Assembly (NCBI GenBank): GCA_934678955.1
Contig: CAKUSI010000022.1
Coordinates: 1-25,759 of the forward strand
DNA from: an uncultured Austwickia sp.
GTDB taxonomy: Bacteria; Actinomycetota; Actinomycetes; Actinomycetales; Dermatophilaceae
DNA length: 25,759 nucleotides
Direction: 5' to 3'
Part shown: in pieces, positions 1 through 8,335 of the stretch
Layout of the letters: every line of letters starts with the position of its first letter
Position numbering within the stretch: the stretch's first letter is position 1
Made by a program: the position numbers and the translations under genes
Notes under the pieces: generated by a model
Told to the model about the DNA's origin: nothing
Seen by the model: the letters and a program-made list of their open reading frames with translations, nothing else
Database searches by the model: none

Positions 1-1572
1 GTCCTCGCCCGCATCGTGGAGTCGGCCTGCGACCTCGTCGACGCCTCCTACGGCGCCCTCGGCGTGGTCGATGCGACCGGCCGCCAGTTGAGCGAGTTCA
101 TCACGTATGGAGTCCCCGACGGCCTCTCGGTGGCGGGCGGGCCGCCCACGGGCCACGGCGTCCTCGGGCTCCTCCTGCGTCACCCGCACCCGCGCCGGAT
201 CGCAGACGTGTCCGCGCACCCTGCGGCCGCGGGCCTGCCGCCGGGCCACCCCCCGATGCACAGCTTCGTGGGGGCGCCGATCCGCGTGCGTGACCAGGTC
301 TTCGGCAACCTCTAGCTCACGGAGAAGCGGGGCGCGCAGGAGTTCTCCGAGGAGGACGAGCGGCTGGTCGTGGCGCTGGCCGCGGCGGCCGGCATCGCCA
401 TCGAGAACGCCCAGCTCTATCGCCGCGCCCAGGCCACTCGCGACTGGACCGCGGCGGTCGGGGACCTCACCCAGACGCTGCTGGAGGGCCGGACCGAGCG
501 CACTGCCATCGCCCGGATGGTCAAGCGCGTCCGGGACCTCACCGGCGCCGACCTCGCGGCCTTGATCGTCCTGGACGGCGACCGGGTCGTCGTGCGGGCC
601 GCGGACGCGGCCGCGGAGCCCACCCGCGCCCTCCTCGGGCGCGAGCTGTCCGGACCCGCCTGGAGCGCAGTCCTGACAGGTAGGGTGCCGCTCCTGCTCC
701 TGGAGACCCCGGAAGATCGCCATACCGGCCTGTTGTCGGGTCAGCTCCGCGCGGCGGCCGGACTCGACCAGGCCGGGTGCACCGCGCTGGTGCCGGTGCG
801 CGTCGGGGAGGTGGACGTGGGCCTGATCGCGCTGTGCTGGCCCGGCGATCGATGCACGGAGGCGTTGGAGACGCTGCAGATGCTCACGGCGTTCGGGGAC
901 CAGATGGGCCTCGCCGTCGAGGCGGCGCGGGCCCAGCGCGACCGCGCCCGGACCGCGCTGCTCGAGGACCGCGACCGGATCGCGCGCGACATGCACGATC
1001 ACGTCATCCAGCGGCTCTACGCCACGGGTCTGACGCTGCAGTCGATCCGCCGGCAGATCGACGGGCCGCTGGCCGAGCGTCTCGACCTCGCCGTGGGCGA
1101 GCTCGATCGCGCGGTCAAGGACATCCGGCAGGCCATCTTCGAATTGCACCAGCACATCGACGGGGGGCTGGGCCCCGAGCTGGAGGCCCTGGTCGAGCGG
1201 GCCGCGGAAGGGTTCGGATTCGTGCCGGACGTCACGTACGAATCCCTCGCGGACGTCCCGCCCGAGCTGGAGGCCGACGTGTTGGCCGTGGTGCGCGAGG
1301 CGTTGGCCAACATCCTGCGCCACGCCCGCGCAGGAGACGCCCACGTGTCGGTCAGCGCCGTCGACGACCTGGTCGTCCAGGTCCTCGACGACGGCGTCGG
1401 GATCGATGACTCGACGGCCCGGTCGGGGTTGTCGAACCTGCGCGACCGGGCGATCGCCCGCGGCGGGACGTGCGAGGTGATCCGCCGCTCCCCGCGGGGC
1501 ACCGAACTGACTTGGCGCGTCCCCCTCGACCGCCGCCCTGGGGGCGGGGAGCAGGGCGCCCGCGGACTCTGA
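1..1572 (+). pseudogene. DevS/DosT-like GAF sensor histidine kinase, in-frame TAG, 5' end outside window
   Basis: One reading frame runs from the left edge to TGA at 1570-1572, broken only by TAG at 313-315. The first part encodes a GAF domain of the DevS/DosT type. The stop falls in the family motif usually read NLYLT (here NL-stop-LTEK), so it replaces an expected Tyr codon (TAC to TAG) and the next codons continue the domain without a shift. After it come the rest of GAF1, a second GAF (about 450-930), a HisKA_3 dimerisation/phosphoacceptor helix with ARDMHDHVIQRLYATG (His codon 994-996), and an HATPase_c domain with VREALANILRHA, DDGVGID and SGLSNLRDRA. Family members phosphorylate NarL/LuxR-type response regulators in response to redox or gas signals; no regulator gene is visible here. 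A restart at GTG 370 would give 400 aa with the kinase core but only half of GAF1. It could be a true pseudogene, a polymorphism or a base-call error. Confidence 0.85.
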
Positions 1573-1596
1573 GGTCCTCTCCCGTGGACGGGGCGG

Positions 1597-2574
1597 CTAC
1601 CAGCGCAGCAGGGCGAGGCCCGCCGCCATACCGCCTCCGAAGCCGGCCAGGAACACCAGGTCGCCCTTGGCGAACGCGCCTGCGCGGCTCGCCTCGTCGA
1701 GCGTGATCCCCACGGAGGCGGACCCCGTGTTCCCATACTTCTCCAGCGTGCGATGCGTGGTCGCCTCCTCCAGACGCAGCGCCGGCACGAGGTCGTCCAG
1801 CATCATCCCGTTGGCCTGGTGGGGCACGAAGTGGTCGACGTCGCGGGGGTCCACCCCTGACTCGGCGAAGAACTGCGCGACGAGCGGCGGCAGCTCCTCC
1901 AGCACGAAGTCCTTCACCTTGCGCCCCTGCATGGTGAAGTACGCCAGGCCTGTCTCGAAGTGGCTGTCGTCGGCCGGCAGCCGGCTGCCTCCGGCCGGCA
2001 CCATGATGTGGTCGTTGAGGGCCCCGAAGGTGTGCAGGCTTGTCGCGAGGATTCCGCGATCGTCCGCCTCGGCCGGGCCGAGGACCACGGCGCCCGCTCC
2101 ATCGCCGAAGAGGATGACCGTGCGGCGGTCCGTGGGGTTGAGGATCCGGCTGTAGACATCCGCGCCCACCACGAGACCGTACCCGCCGGTGGCCTGCAGC
2201 ATCCGCGCCATGGCCGACCCGGCGAAGACGAACCCGCTGCACACCGCGTTCATGTCGAAGCCGGCCGCGTTGCGCGCCTGCAGGTTGTGCTGCACGTAGG
2301 CCGCCGTCGGCGGCTGAGGGTGGTCGGGCGTGGACGTGGCGACCACGATGTAGCGCAGGTCGTCGGGCGTGAGGCCCGCGGACTCGAGAGCGGCCCAGGC
2401 CGCCTGCGTCGCGAGGTCCGAGGTGGCCTCGTCAGGAGCCGCCCAACGACGTTCCTGGATCGCGGTCTTGGCCGAAATCCACTCCCCGTCGACTCCCGCA
2501 GGCCCTCCGACCTCGTCGTTGGTCACGACACGCCTGGGAAGGTAGGACCCCGTGCCCCACACCGCCACGCCCAC
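1597..2574 (-). CDS. 3-oxoacyl-ACP synthase III (FabH) family protein
   Basis: The 325-aa product is full length for the KAS III fold. Family members condense acetyl-CoA or another acyl-CoA with malonyl-ACP to start a fatty-acid or related chain in the cytosol. The triad is visible: Cys112 in MNAVCSGFVFA, His252 in FVPHQANG and Asn282 in KYGNTGSAS, with the C-terminal glycine-rich end GFGGGMAAGLALLRW. The start is GTG at 2574, chosen because GAAGGAG lies 6 nt upstream and GVAVWGTGSYLP is the usual N-terminus. It stands alone, without fabD, acpP or fabF beside it. It could be the housekeeping initiator or a paralogue for a specialised lipid or polyketide, so no symbol is given. It converges on the kinase pseudogene with only 24 bp between them. 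Confidence 0.9.
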   Translation of the reverse strand: MGVAVWGTGSYLPRRVVTNDEVGGPAGVDGEWISAKTAIQERRWAAPDEATSDLATQAAWAALESAGLTPDDLRYIVVATSTPDHPQPPTAAYVQHNLQARNAAGFDMNAVCSGFVFAGSAMARMLQATGGYGLVVGADVYSRILNPTDRRTVILFGDGAGAVVLGPAEADDRGILATSLHTFGALNDHIMVPAGGSRLPADDSHFETGLAYFTMQGRKVKDFVLEELPPLVAQFFAESGVDPRDVDHFVPHQANGMMLDDLVPALRLEEATTHRTLEKYGNTGSASVGITLDEASRAGAFAKGDLVFLAGFGGGMAAGLALLRW

Positions 2575-2946
2575 TCCGCGCTCCTTCGCCCAGGGGGTCC
2601 CGGTCGGTGCCCCAAGAAGACCACTCTGACAGGCAGGTTACCCCGTGGTAGGCCGCAGGCGTCCCGGCTGCGCCATGCGGTCATACGGCCGCCCTTTGTG
2701 CCGCTGGTGGGGCCGCACAGACCGTTCGTCGTCGCTTCGACAGTTACGAGGCGAGTGGCTCGATCGATCCCGCTACTTTCGCCGATAGAGCGCGGCCCGT
2801 CCGCGTCGGATTCAGTCCACGGCGACCCATGGTCTCCTGCGCGACAGCAGGTTTGCCCGACACGGTCGACCGCATCCGCGTCTGTGACCTCGCCCGCCAC
2901 AGCCCGTCCGTGAGCATTCCCTTCCCACCGACACGAGAGGTGTCCC
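2575..2946. other. Divergent intergenic region, no gene seen
   Basis: This 372-bp gap separates the divergent FabH-like gene and acetate transporter, so it should hold both promoters. The only signals I can defend are the two Shine-Dalgarno sites: GAAGGAG on the minus strand (2581-2587) and GAGAGG on the plus strand (2935-2940). Open frames across it on both strands have no recognisable protein. I looked for a CRP/GlxR-type TGTGA-N6-TCACA palindrome and found only a poor, mis-spaced partial match near 2882-2900. Confidence 0.6.
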
Positions 2947-3564
2947 ATGACCCAAACTGCCCCCGCGGTCGACACCGCCAGCACCGTCCGCACCCTGTCG
3001 ATCGCCGACCCGGGTCCCCTCGGACTCGCGTGCTTCGCGATGACGACCTTCGTCCTGTCCACCTTCAACGCCGGGTTGTTCCCGGTCACGCTGGAGCCGA
3101 TCGTGCTGCCGCTCGCCCTCTACTACGGCGGTGGCGCCCAGGTCATCGCCGGCGTGATGGAGTTCTTCAAGAACAACACGTTCGGCGCGCTGGCGTTCAC
3201 GTCGTACGGGGCGTTCTGGCTGGCGTTCGCTTATATCCTCAGCCACCCGGAGCTGCTGGCGGCGGCGCCGGCGGCCGACCGGGGCAAGGCCGTCGGGCTG
3301 TTCCTGCTCGGGTGGACGATCTTCACGGCCTACATGACGTTCGCCGTCACGAAGGTGAACGGCATCCTGCTGGCCACGTTCTGCGTCCTGCTCGTCGCGT
3401 TCATCACCCTGACGCTCGGCAAGTTCACCGGCACGGCCGCCTGGACCACCATCGGTGGCTACACCGGCATCGTGACCGCCTTCCTGGCCTGGTATGCCTC
3501 GGCGGCCGGAGTCACCAACTCGACGTTCGGTCGCGTGGTCCTGCCCACCTGGCCGCGGAAGTAA
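2947..3564 (+). CDS. Acetate/succinate transporter, AceTr (GPR1/FUN34/YaaH) family
   Basis: This 205-aa inner-membrane protein has about six hydrophobic helices and belongs to the AceTr/SatP family, which carries acetate and sometimes succinate, probably with protons. The N-terminal signature is present in the form ADPGPLGLACFAMTTFVLS (about residues 20-38; family NPAPLGL). A YGGGAQVIAGVMEFFKNNTFG stretch follows TM2 and matches the conserved GxxQxxxGxxEfxxgNtFg region. The start ATG 2947 has GAGAGG 6 nt upstream. The gene is monocistronic, followed after 17 bp by a strong hairpin. Substrate specificity between acetate, propionate and succinate cannot be read from sequence alone. Confidence 0.93.
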   Translation: MTQTAPAVDTASTVRTLSIADPGPLGLACFAMTTFVLSTFNAGLFPVTLEPIVLPLALYYGGGAQVIAGVMEFFKNNTFGALAFTSYGAFWLAFAYILSHPELLAAAPAADRGKAVGLFLLGWTIFTAYMTFAVTKVNGILLATFCVLLVAFITLTLGKFTGTAAWTTIGGYTGIVTAFLAWYASAAGVTNSTFGRVVLPTWPRK

Positions 3565-3581
3565 CACCGCGCAGCGACGCG

Positions 3582-3622
3582 CGAATCGCCCCGGGAACCG
3601 ATGAGGTTCCCGGGGCGATTCG
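3582..3622. terminator. Bidirectional intrinsic terminator-like hairpin
   Basis: A perfect 18-bp inverted repeat (left arm 3582-3599, loop GATGA 3600-3604, right arm 3605-3622) lies 17 nt after the transporter stop and 25 nt after the glycogen phosphorylase stop. The two genes converge on it, so one stem can end both transcripts. There is no long U-tract, which is common in high-GC actinobacteria. Confidence 0.85.
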
Positions 3623-3647
3623 TTGCGTGGGAGTTGGGGTTTGCTAC

Positions 3648-6212
3648 TCAGCCGGCCGGCGTGTGCCAGATCCGGTCGATGTAGTCGCGCATCGAACGGT
3701 CGGAGGAGAAGAAGCCGGCGCGGGCCACGTTGAGGATCGCCGAGCGGGTCCAGGCCTCGGTGTCCGCGTAGTAGGCGTCCACGCGGTCCTGCACGTCCAG
3801 GTACGACTGGAAGTCGGCCAGCGTCATGAACCGGTCGTTGTAGAGCAGGTCGTCGATGACCGCGCCGACGGCGTTGCGATCACCGTCGGTGAACGCACCG
3901 CTGGCGATGAGGTCGATCGCGCCCTTCAGACGCGGGTTCGACTCGTAGTACGAGCTGGGCACGTAGCCCTTCGCGGAGAGAGCGGCCACCTCCGGCTCCC
4001 GCATGCCGAACAGGAAGAAGTGATCGTCGCCGACGAGCTCGCGGATCTCGACGTTCGCCCCGTCGTCGGTGCCGACGGTGAGGGCCCCGTTGAGGGTGAA
4101 CTTCATGTTGCCGGTGCCCGACGCCTCCTTGCCAGCGAGCGAGATCTGCTCGGACAGGTCGGCGGCAGGGATCAGCTTCTCGGCGAGGGTCACGTTGTAG
4201 TTCGCCGGGAAGGCCACGAACAGCCTGCCCTCCACCCGCGGGTCGTTGTTGATCGTGGCGCCGACCGCGTTGATCAGGTGGATGATCTCCTTGGCCATGT
4301 AGTAGCCCGGCGCCGCCTTGGCACCGAACACGAACGTCCGGGGAGTGACCGCGTCCGGAGCGACCCGTCCGGAGACGATGTCGTCGTAGAGGGTCACGAT
4401 GTGCAGCAACTTCAGGGACTGACGCTTGTACTCGTGGAGCCTCTTGACCATGACGTCGAGCATGTGATGCTCGGGGATGTCGATCCCGTCGCGCACCCGG
4501 AGGAGGTCGCGCAGCCGCGACTTGTTGAACTCCTTGGCCAGGCGGAAGCTCTCGCGGAAGTCCGGCTCCTCCGCGAACGGTTCCAGGGCGCTCAGCCGGT
4601 CGAGGTTGGTCAGCCAGCCCACGCCGATCGTGTCGGTGATCAGCGAGGACAGCGCGGAGTTCGAGAGCCGGATGAACCGGCGCGGCGTGACGCCGTTGGT
4701 GACGTTGGTGAACTTCTCGGGCCACATCGCCGAGAAGTCCGGCAGCACCTTGTCCCGCAGCAGCTGGCTGTGCAGCGCGGCGACCCCGTTCACCTTCGTG
4801 CCGGCCACCGTCGCCAGGTGGGCCATCCGGACCGCCCGCTCGGGGTGGTCCTGCACGATCGACATCCGGCGGACCCGCAGCTCGTCGCCCGGGAACTGCG
4901 CGCGCACCTGCCCAAGGAACTCCTCGTTGATGCGGTAGATGATCTCCAGGTGCCGCGGCAGGAGCCGACCCAGCAGGTCGATCGGCCACACCTCCAGCGC
5001 CTCAGGGAGGAGGGTGTGGCACGTGTAGGCGAAGCACTGCTGGGTGATCCCCCAGGCCTCGTCCCACTCGAAGCCGCGCTCGTCGATGAGGAGGCGCATC
5101 AGCTCCGGGATCGCGATCACCGGGTGTGTGTCGTTGAGCTGGAAGATGATCTGCTCCGGCAACTGGCGCATGTCGAAGTCGGCGGGCAGCGTCTGGTCGA
5201 GGTAGTCCTTCAGCGAGCAGGCCACAAAGAAGTACTGCTGCTGCAGGCGCAGCTCCCGTCCTTGCGGGGTGGAGTCCTCGGGATAGAGCACCTTGGTGAT
5301 GTTCTCCGCGAACGTCTGGCTGCGCACGGCCTCCGCGTAGTCGCCGGAGTTGAAGATCGCGAGGTCGAACTCGCGCGTGGCGCGGGCGCTCCACAGCCGC
5401 AGGGTGTTGACGACGCCGTTCTGGTAGCCGGGCACCATGTAGTGGTAGGGCACCCCCAGGACGTTCCAGTCCGGGATCCACCGAGTCCGCTCGCGGCCCT
5501 GATCGTCCGTGTAGGTCTCGGTCCGGCCGCCGAAGTGCACCTGGACGGCGCGGTCCGGGTGCGGGAACTCCCACGGGCCACCCATCGAGAGCCAGGCGTC
5601 CGGCTTCTCGACCTGCCGCCCGTCCACGAACGTCTGCCGGAAGATCCCGTACTCGTAGCGGATCCCGTACCCGACGCACGACACATCCATCGTCGCGAGC
5701 GAGTCCACGAAGCAGGCGGCCAGGCGGCCCAGACCGCCGTTGCCGAGCCCGGGCTCGACCTCCTGGGCCCGCAGGTTGGCCAGGTCGAGGCCGCAGACCT
5801 TCAGGCCCTCCTCGACGGTGGACGTGAGGTCGGTCGCGAGCAGCGCGTTGTTGAGCTGGCGGCCGAGCAGGTATTCCGCCGACAGGTAGCCGACCATCTT
5901 CTTGGGCTTCTCGCGACGTCGCTTCGCGGTCTCGAGCCAGTCGGCCATCAGGTAGTGGCGCACGGTGCGGGCGAGCGCCAGGTATTGGTCGTTGACCGTG
6001 GACCGGGTCAGGCTCACGCCCTGGCCGTAGTGCAGCTCGCGGAGGAACTCGCGAATGAAGCCGTCGACGGAGTGCGCCGGCGGCGTCACCGGGCCCTTGG
6101 CGAGAGCATGCGTGACCTCGCTGGTCGGACCCTTCGCGCGGTAGTTCGGTTGGTCTGCCTCGTCCGCGATCGTCGCGGCGTCAGATCCGTTGGGGATGGA
6201 TTGGGCGGTCAC
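3648..6212 (-). CDS. glgP: Glycogen/starch phosphorylase
   Basis: The 854-aa product is a PLP-dependent alpha-glucan phosphorylase (GT35). It releases glucose-1-phosphate from the non-reducing ends of glycogen in the cytosol. The full family order is visible: SAEYLLGRQLNNAL, EPGLGNGGLGRLAACFVDSLAT, FQLNDTHPVIAIPELMR, FTNVTNGVTPRR, VKRLHEYKRQ and GAKAAPGYYMAK. The PLP site EASGTGNMKF has the Schiff-base Lys at about residue 704. The open frame extends 45 codons further upstream, but GTG 6212 is chosen because CGGAGG precedes it and the extra segment is basic and unlike the family. The N-terminal tail of about 60 residues is slightly longer than in E. coli GlgP. The gene stands alone, not beside glgB or glgC, and ends at the shared hairpin 3582-3622. 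Confidence 0.96.
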   Translation of the reverse strand: MTAQSIPNGSDAATIADEADQPNYRAKGPTSEVTHALAKGPVTPPAHSVDGFIREFLRELHYGQGVSLTRSTVNDQYLALARTVRHYLMADWLETAKRRREKPKKMVGYLSAEYLLGRQLNNALLATDLTSTVEEGLKVCGLDLANLRAQEVEPGLGNGGLGRLAACFVDSLATMDVSCVGYGIRYEYGIFRQTFVDGRQVEKPDAWLSMGGPWEFPHPDRAVQVHFGGRTETYTDDQGRERTRWIPDWNVLGVPYHYMVPGYQNGVVNTLRLWSARATREFDLAIFNSGDYAEAVRSQTFAENITKVLYPEDSTPQGRELRLQQQYFFVACSLKDYLDQTLPADFDMRQLPEQIIFQLNDTHPVIAIPELMRLLIDERGFEWDEAWGITQQCFAYTCHTLLPEALEVWPIDLLGRLLPRHLEIIYRINEEFLGQVRAQFPGDELRVRRMSIVQDHPERAVRMAHLATVAGTKVNGVAALHSQLLRDKVLPDFSAMWPEKFTNVTNGVTPRRFIRLSNSALSSLITDTIGVGWLTNLDRLSALEPFAEEPDFRESFRLAKEFNKSRLRDLLRVRDGIDIPEHHMLDVMVKRLHEYKRQSLKLLHIVTLYDDIVSGRVAPDAVTPRTFVFGAKAAPGYYMAKEIIHLINAVGATINNDPRVEGRLFVAFPANYNVTLAEKLIPAADLSEQISLAGKEASGTGNMKFTLNGALTVGTDDGANVEIRELVGDDHFFLFGMREPEVAALSAKGYVPSSYYESNPRLKGAIDLIASGAFTDGDRNAVGAVIDDLLYNDRFMTLADFQSYLDVQDRVDAYYADTEAWTRSAILNVARAGFFSSDRSMRDYIDRIWHTPAG

Positions 6213-6374
6213 GGGGCCTCCGATGAGACGGACTCCCGATTCACGCCGCCGCGTGCGGCCGGACAGGAGTCGTGGGCGGGACGGCTGGTTTCGCGCGACC
6301 CTACCCGATCGGACCTCCACGGGGCTGCCGGACGCACCAGTAACCACGGGCGCAACATCGCAGCACGGGCGCCC

Positions 6375-6407
6375 TATGGACGTCGTATGGACGCCGTATG
6401 GACGCTG
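6375..6407. repeat. Three tandem 11-bp direct repeats upstream of glgP
   Basis: Three adjacent units read TATGGACGTCG, TATGGACGCCG and TATGGACGCTG (6375-6385, 6386-6396, 6397-6407), differing at only two positions. They lie about 160-195 bp upstream of the glgP start and just beyond the end of the SMP-30 remnant. Repeats spaced by one helical turn are a common layout for OmpR/PhoP-type response regulators, so an operator is possible. The unit does not match a motif I can name. Confidence 0.6.
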
Positions 6408-6413
6408 TCCGGC

Positions 6414-6762
6414 TCAGCCGTCGTACGGCAGGGGTGGCAGCCCGGTCACCCCCGGCTCGATGGCGAAGAGCGACCCTGCGGCGGGGTCCTCGTGGACTGG
6501 CCCAGACCATCCGGGTGAGCTCGTCGTCGTCGAACAACACCACGTCGCGCTCTCGGGCCACGATCGCACCCACGCCGCGGCGCGGGCGCAGCACCGCCAC
6601 CACGCTGCTTCCCACCGGCGTGCGGGAGATCGTGCCGTCGGGGTGCCAGGTCATGACGTCGCCGGCGAGCATGTCGACGTATCGCAGCGCCCCGAGCGCC
6701 GGCCACCAGACCGGCCCCTCACCGTGATAAAGGTGCGAATCGGTCAAACGGTCGGCTCTCAT
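6414..6762 (-). pseudogene. Truncated, frameshifted SMP-30/gluconolactonase/LRE-family remnant
   Basis: From ATG 6762 the frame encodes the N-terminal start of an SMP-30/gluconolactonase beta-propeller: HLYHGEGPVWWP, ALGALRYVDMLAGDVMTWHP and VGAIVARERDVVLFDDDE. After about 80 residues (near 6510-6530) the similarity moves to the +1 frame. There EDPAAGSLFAIEPGVTG resembles the later GSLYRLDPDG blade before a TGA at 6414-6416. Family proteins are about 280-300 aa; only about 115 codons remain, and the metal-binding NDG region expected between the two parts is missing. This suggests an internal deletion plus frameshift. Read straight through, the first frame would give a 153-aa product with an arginine-rich nonsense tail. 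It could still be transcribed, because its -10 element looks intact. Confidence 0.7.
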
Positions 6763-6768
6763 GCCCGA

Positions 6769-6774
6769 ACTCTA
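6769..6774 (-). promoter_or_regulatory. -10 element of the SMP-30 remnant (leaderless type)
   Basis: TAGAGT on the minus strand ends 6 nt before the ATG at 6762 and there is no Shine-Dalgarno sequence. Transcription would start at or next to the initiation codon, giving a leaderless mRNA. Confidence 0.5.
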
Positions 6775-6793
6775 GGCAGCCGCCTCCTCGCAC

Positions 6794-6828
6794 GCAGGTG
6801 GGGGCACCGCCAGTGTGCCCCCACCTGC
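6794..6828 (-). terminator. Intrinsic terminator-like hairpin after glnA
   Basis: A perfect 14-bp stem (6794-6807 with 6815-6828) with a 7-nt loop lies 9 nt downstream of the glnA stop on the minus strand. It lacks a U-tract but is very stable. It also isolates glnA from the SMP-30 remnant. Confidence 0.8.
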
Positions 6829-6836
6829 CCGCTTCG

Positions 6837-8261
6837 TCAGATGTCGTAGTACATCTCGAACTCGTGCGGGTGCGGCCGGAACCGGATGGGGTCGACCTCG
6901 TTCAGCGTCTTCCACTCGATCCAGGTGTCCACCAGGTCCTCGGTGAACACGTCGCCCTCGAGCAGGTAGTCGTGGTCGTCCCGCAGCGCCTTCAGCACCT
7001 CCGGCAGTGACCCCGGGACCTGGGCGATCTGCTCGTGCTCCTCCGGCGGGAGCTCATACAGGTCCTTGTCGATCGGCTCCGGCGGCTCGATGCGGTTGCG
7101 GATCCCGTCCAGGCCCGCCATCAGCTGCGCGGAGAACGCGAGGTATGGGTTCGCCGAGGGATCCGGGATCCGGAACTCGATCCGCTTCGCCTTCGGGGAC
7201 GTCCCCGCGATCGGGATGCGGATGCACGCCGACCGGTTGCGCGCGGAGTAGACGAGGTTCACCGGCGCCTCGTAGCCCGGCACCAGGCGGTGGTAGCTGT
7301 TGACCGTGGGGTTGGTGAACGCCAGCAGGCTGGGGGCGTGCTCCAGCAGGCCGCCGATGTACCAGCGCGCCAGGTCCGACAGTCCGCCGTAACCCTGCTC
7401 GTCGTAGAAGAGCGGCTTGCCGTCCTTCCACAGTGACTGGTGCGTGTGCATCCCCGAGCCGTTGTCGCCGAAGAGCGGCTTGGGCATGAACGTCGCGGAC
7501 TTGCCGGCCTGCCAGGCGACGTTCTTGATGACGTACTTGAACTTCATCATGTCGTCGCCGCTGTGCAGCAGCGTGTTGAACCTGTAGTTGATCTCCTGCT
7601 GGCCGGCCGTCGCGACCTCGTGGTGGGCGCGTTCGACGTCGAGGCCGACCTGGTCCAGCGTGTGGCACATGGCGTCGCGCAGGTCGGCCATGTGGTCGAC
7701 GGGGGCGACGGGGAAGTAGCCGCCCTTGGCGCGCGGCTTGTAGCCTTGGTTGCCGCCCTCCTCGACGCGGCCGGTGTTCCACACGGCCTCGATCGAGTCG
7801 ATGTAGTAGAAGCTGGCCTGCGCCGACGTCTGGTAGCGGATGTCGTCGAAGAGGAAGAACTCGGCCTCGGCGCCGAAGTAGGCCGTGTCCGCGATGCCCG
7901 TGGACTTCAGGTAGGCCTCGGCCTTCGCGGCGATGTTGCGCGGGTCGCGGCTGTAGGGCTCGTCCGTGAACGGGTCCACGATCGAGAAGTTCATGATGAG
8001 CGTCTTGGCGGCGCGGAACGGGTCGAGGTAGGCGGTCTTGACGTCCGGCAGCAGCTTCATGTCGGATTCGTGGATGGCCTGGAAGCCGCGGATCGACGAT
8101 CCGTCGAACGCCTGGCCGACCGTGAAGAAGTCCTCGTCCAACGTCTTGGCGGGCACGTTGAAGTGCTGCATGACGCCCGGAAGATCGCAGAACCGGATAT
8201 CCACGAACTGGACGTCCTCGGACTTGATGTAGTCCAGAACCTCGTGCGGTGTGTTGAACAA
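6837..8261 (-). CDS. glnA: Type I glutamine synthetase (GSI-beta)
   Basis: The 474-aa product makes glutamine from glutamate, ammonia and ATP as a cytosolic dodecamer. The N-terminal [20 protein letters not shown] and the catalytic segments [41 protein letters not shown] and [10 protein letters not shown] are all present. Tyr402 in [10 protein letters not shown] is the conserved adenylylation site, so GlnE-type control is expected. The start is TTG 8261: GAGGAGG (8267-8273) lies 5 nt upstream, and this start gives the usual [13 protein letters not shown]-terminus and standard length. The open frame continues 35 codons further upstream without similarity. A double GlnR operator lies at 8336-8373 and a strong hairpin follows the stop. 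The position next to the RDD-DUF4191-lipA-lipB block matches glnA1 of mycobacteria. Confidence 0.98.
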   Translation of the reverse strand: MFNTPHEVLDYIKSEDVQFVDIRFCDLPGVMQHFNVPAKTLDEDFFTVGQAFDGSSIRGFQAIHESDMKLLPDVKTAYLDPFRAAKTLIMNFSIVDPFTDEPYSRDPRNIAAKAEAYLKSTGIADTAYFGAEAEFFLFDDIRYQTSAQASFYYIDSIEAVWNTGRVEEGGNQGYKPRAKGGYFPVAPVDHMADLRDAMCHTLDQVGLDVERAHHEVATAGQQEINYRFNTLLHSGDDMMKFKYVIKNVAWQAGKSATFMPKPLFGDNGSGMHTHQSLWKDGKPLFYDEQGYGGLSDLARWYIGGLLEHAPSLLAFTNPTVNSYHRLVPGYEAPVNLVYSARNRSACIRIPIAGTSPKAKRIEFRIPDPSANPYLAFSAQLMAGLDGIRNRIEPPEPIDKDLYELPPEEHEQIAQVPGSLPEVLKALRDDHDYLLEGDVFTEDLVDTWIEWKTLNEVDPIRFRPHPHEFEMYYDI

Positions 8262-8266
8262 ACCAA

Positions 8267-8273
8267 CCTCCTC
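8267..8273 (-). promoter_or_regulatory. Shine-Dalgarno site fixing the TTG start of glnA
   Basis: GAGGAGG on the minus strand is complementary to the 16S 3' end and lies 5 nt before TTG 8259-8261. It decides the glnA start against the longer upstream frame. Confidence 0.85.
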
Positions 8274-8319
8274 GTGCGACCAGGCGACGCGCTCGCGGCG
8301 CCCGTGCTGTCCGGTGACG

Positions 8320-8325
8320 ACCGTA
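8320..8325 (-). promoter_or_regulatory. Candidate -10 element of glnA
   Basis: TACGGT on the minus strand fits TANNNT and lies just downstream of the GlnR boxes, predicting a 5' leader of about 50 nt. No good -35 hexamer is seen at 17 bp, as expected for a promoter helped by an activator bound there. Confidence 0.4.
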
Positions 8326-8335
8326 GGGGCGGCAC

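Noticed and set aside
2882..2900. Possible CRP/GlxR site upstream of the acetate transporter (TGTGA...CACA)
   Set aside because: The half-sites are 3 bp too far apart and the inner bases do not match the consensus.
6298..6303. TAGGGT on the minus strand as a glgP -10 element
   Set aside because: It fits TANNNT but has no -35 partner and would give a leader of about 80 nt; the hexamer is too common to call without mapping data.
2829..6518. A 1229-codon plus-strand open frame, and similar long frames opposite glgP, glnA and sucB
   Set aside because: They lie antisense to clear conserved genes, show val/arg/his-rich antisense composition and contain no recognisable domains. Long antisense frames are common at this GC content.
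6301..6762. Intact 153-aa protein for the SMP-30 locus
   Set aside because: Similarity stops at about residue 80, the rest is arginine-rich out-of-frame sequence, and the next family blade appears in another frame.
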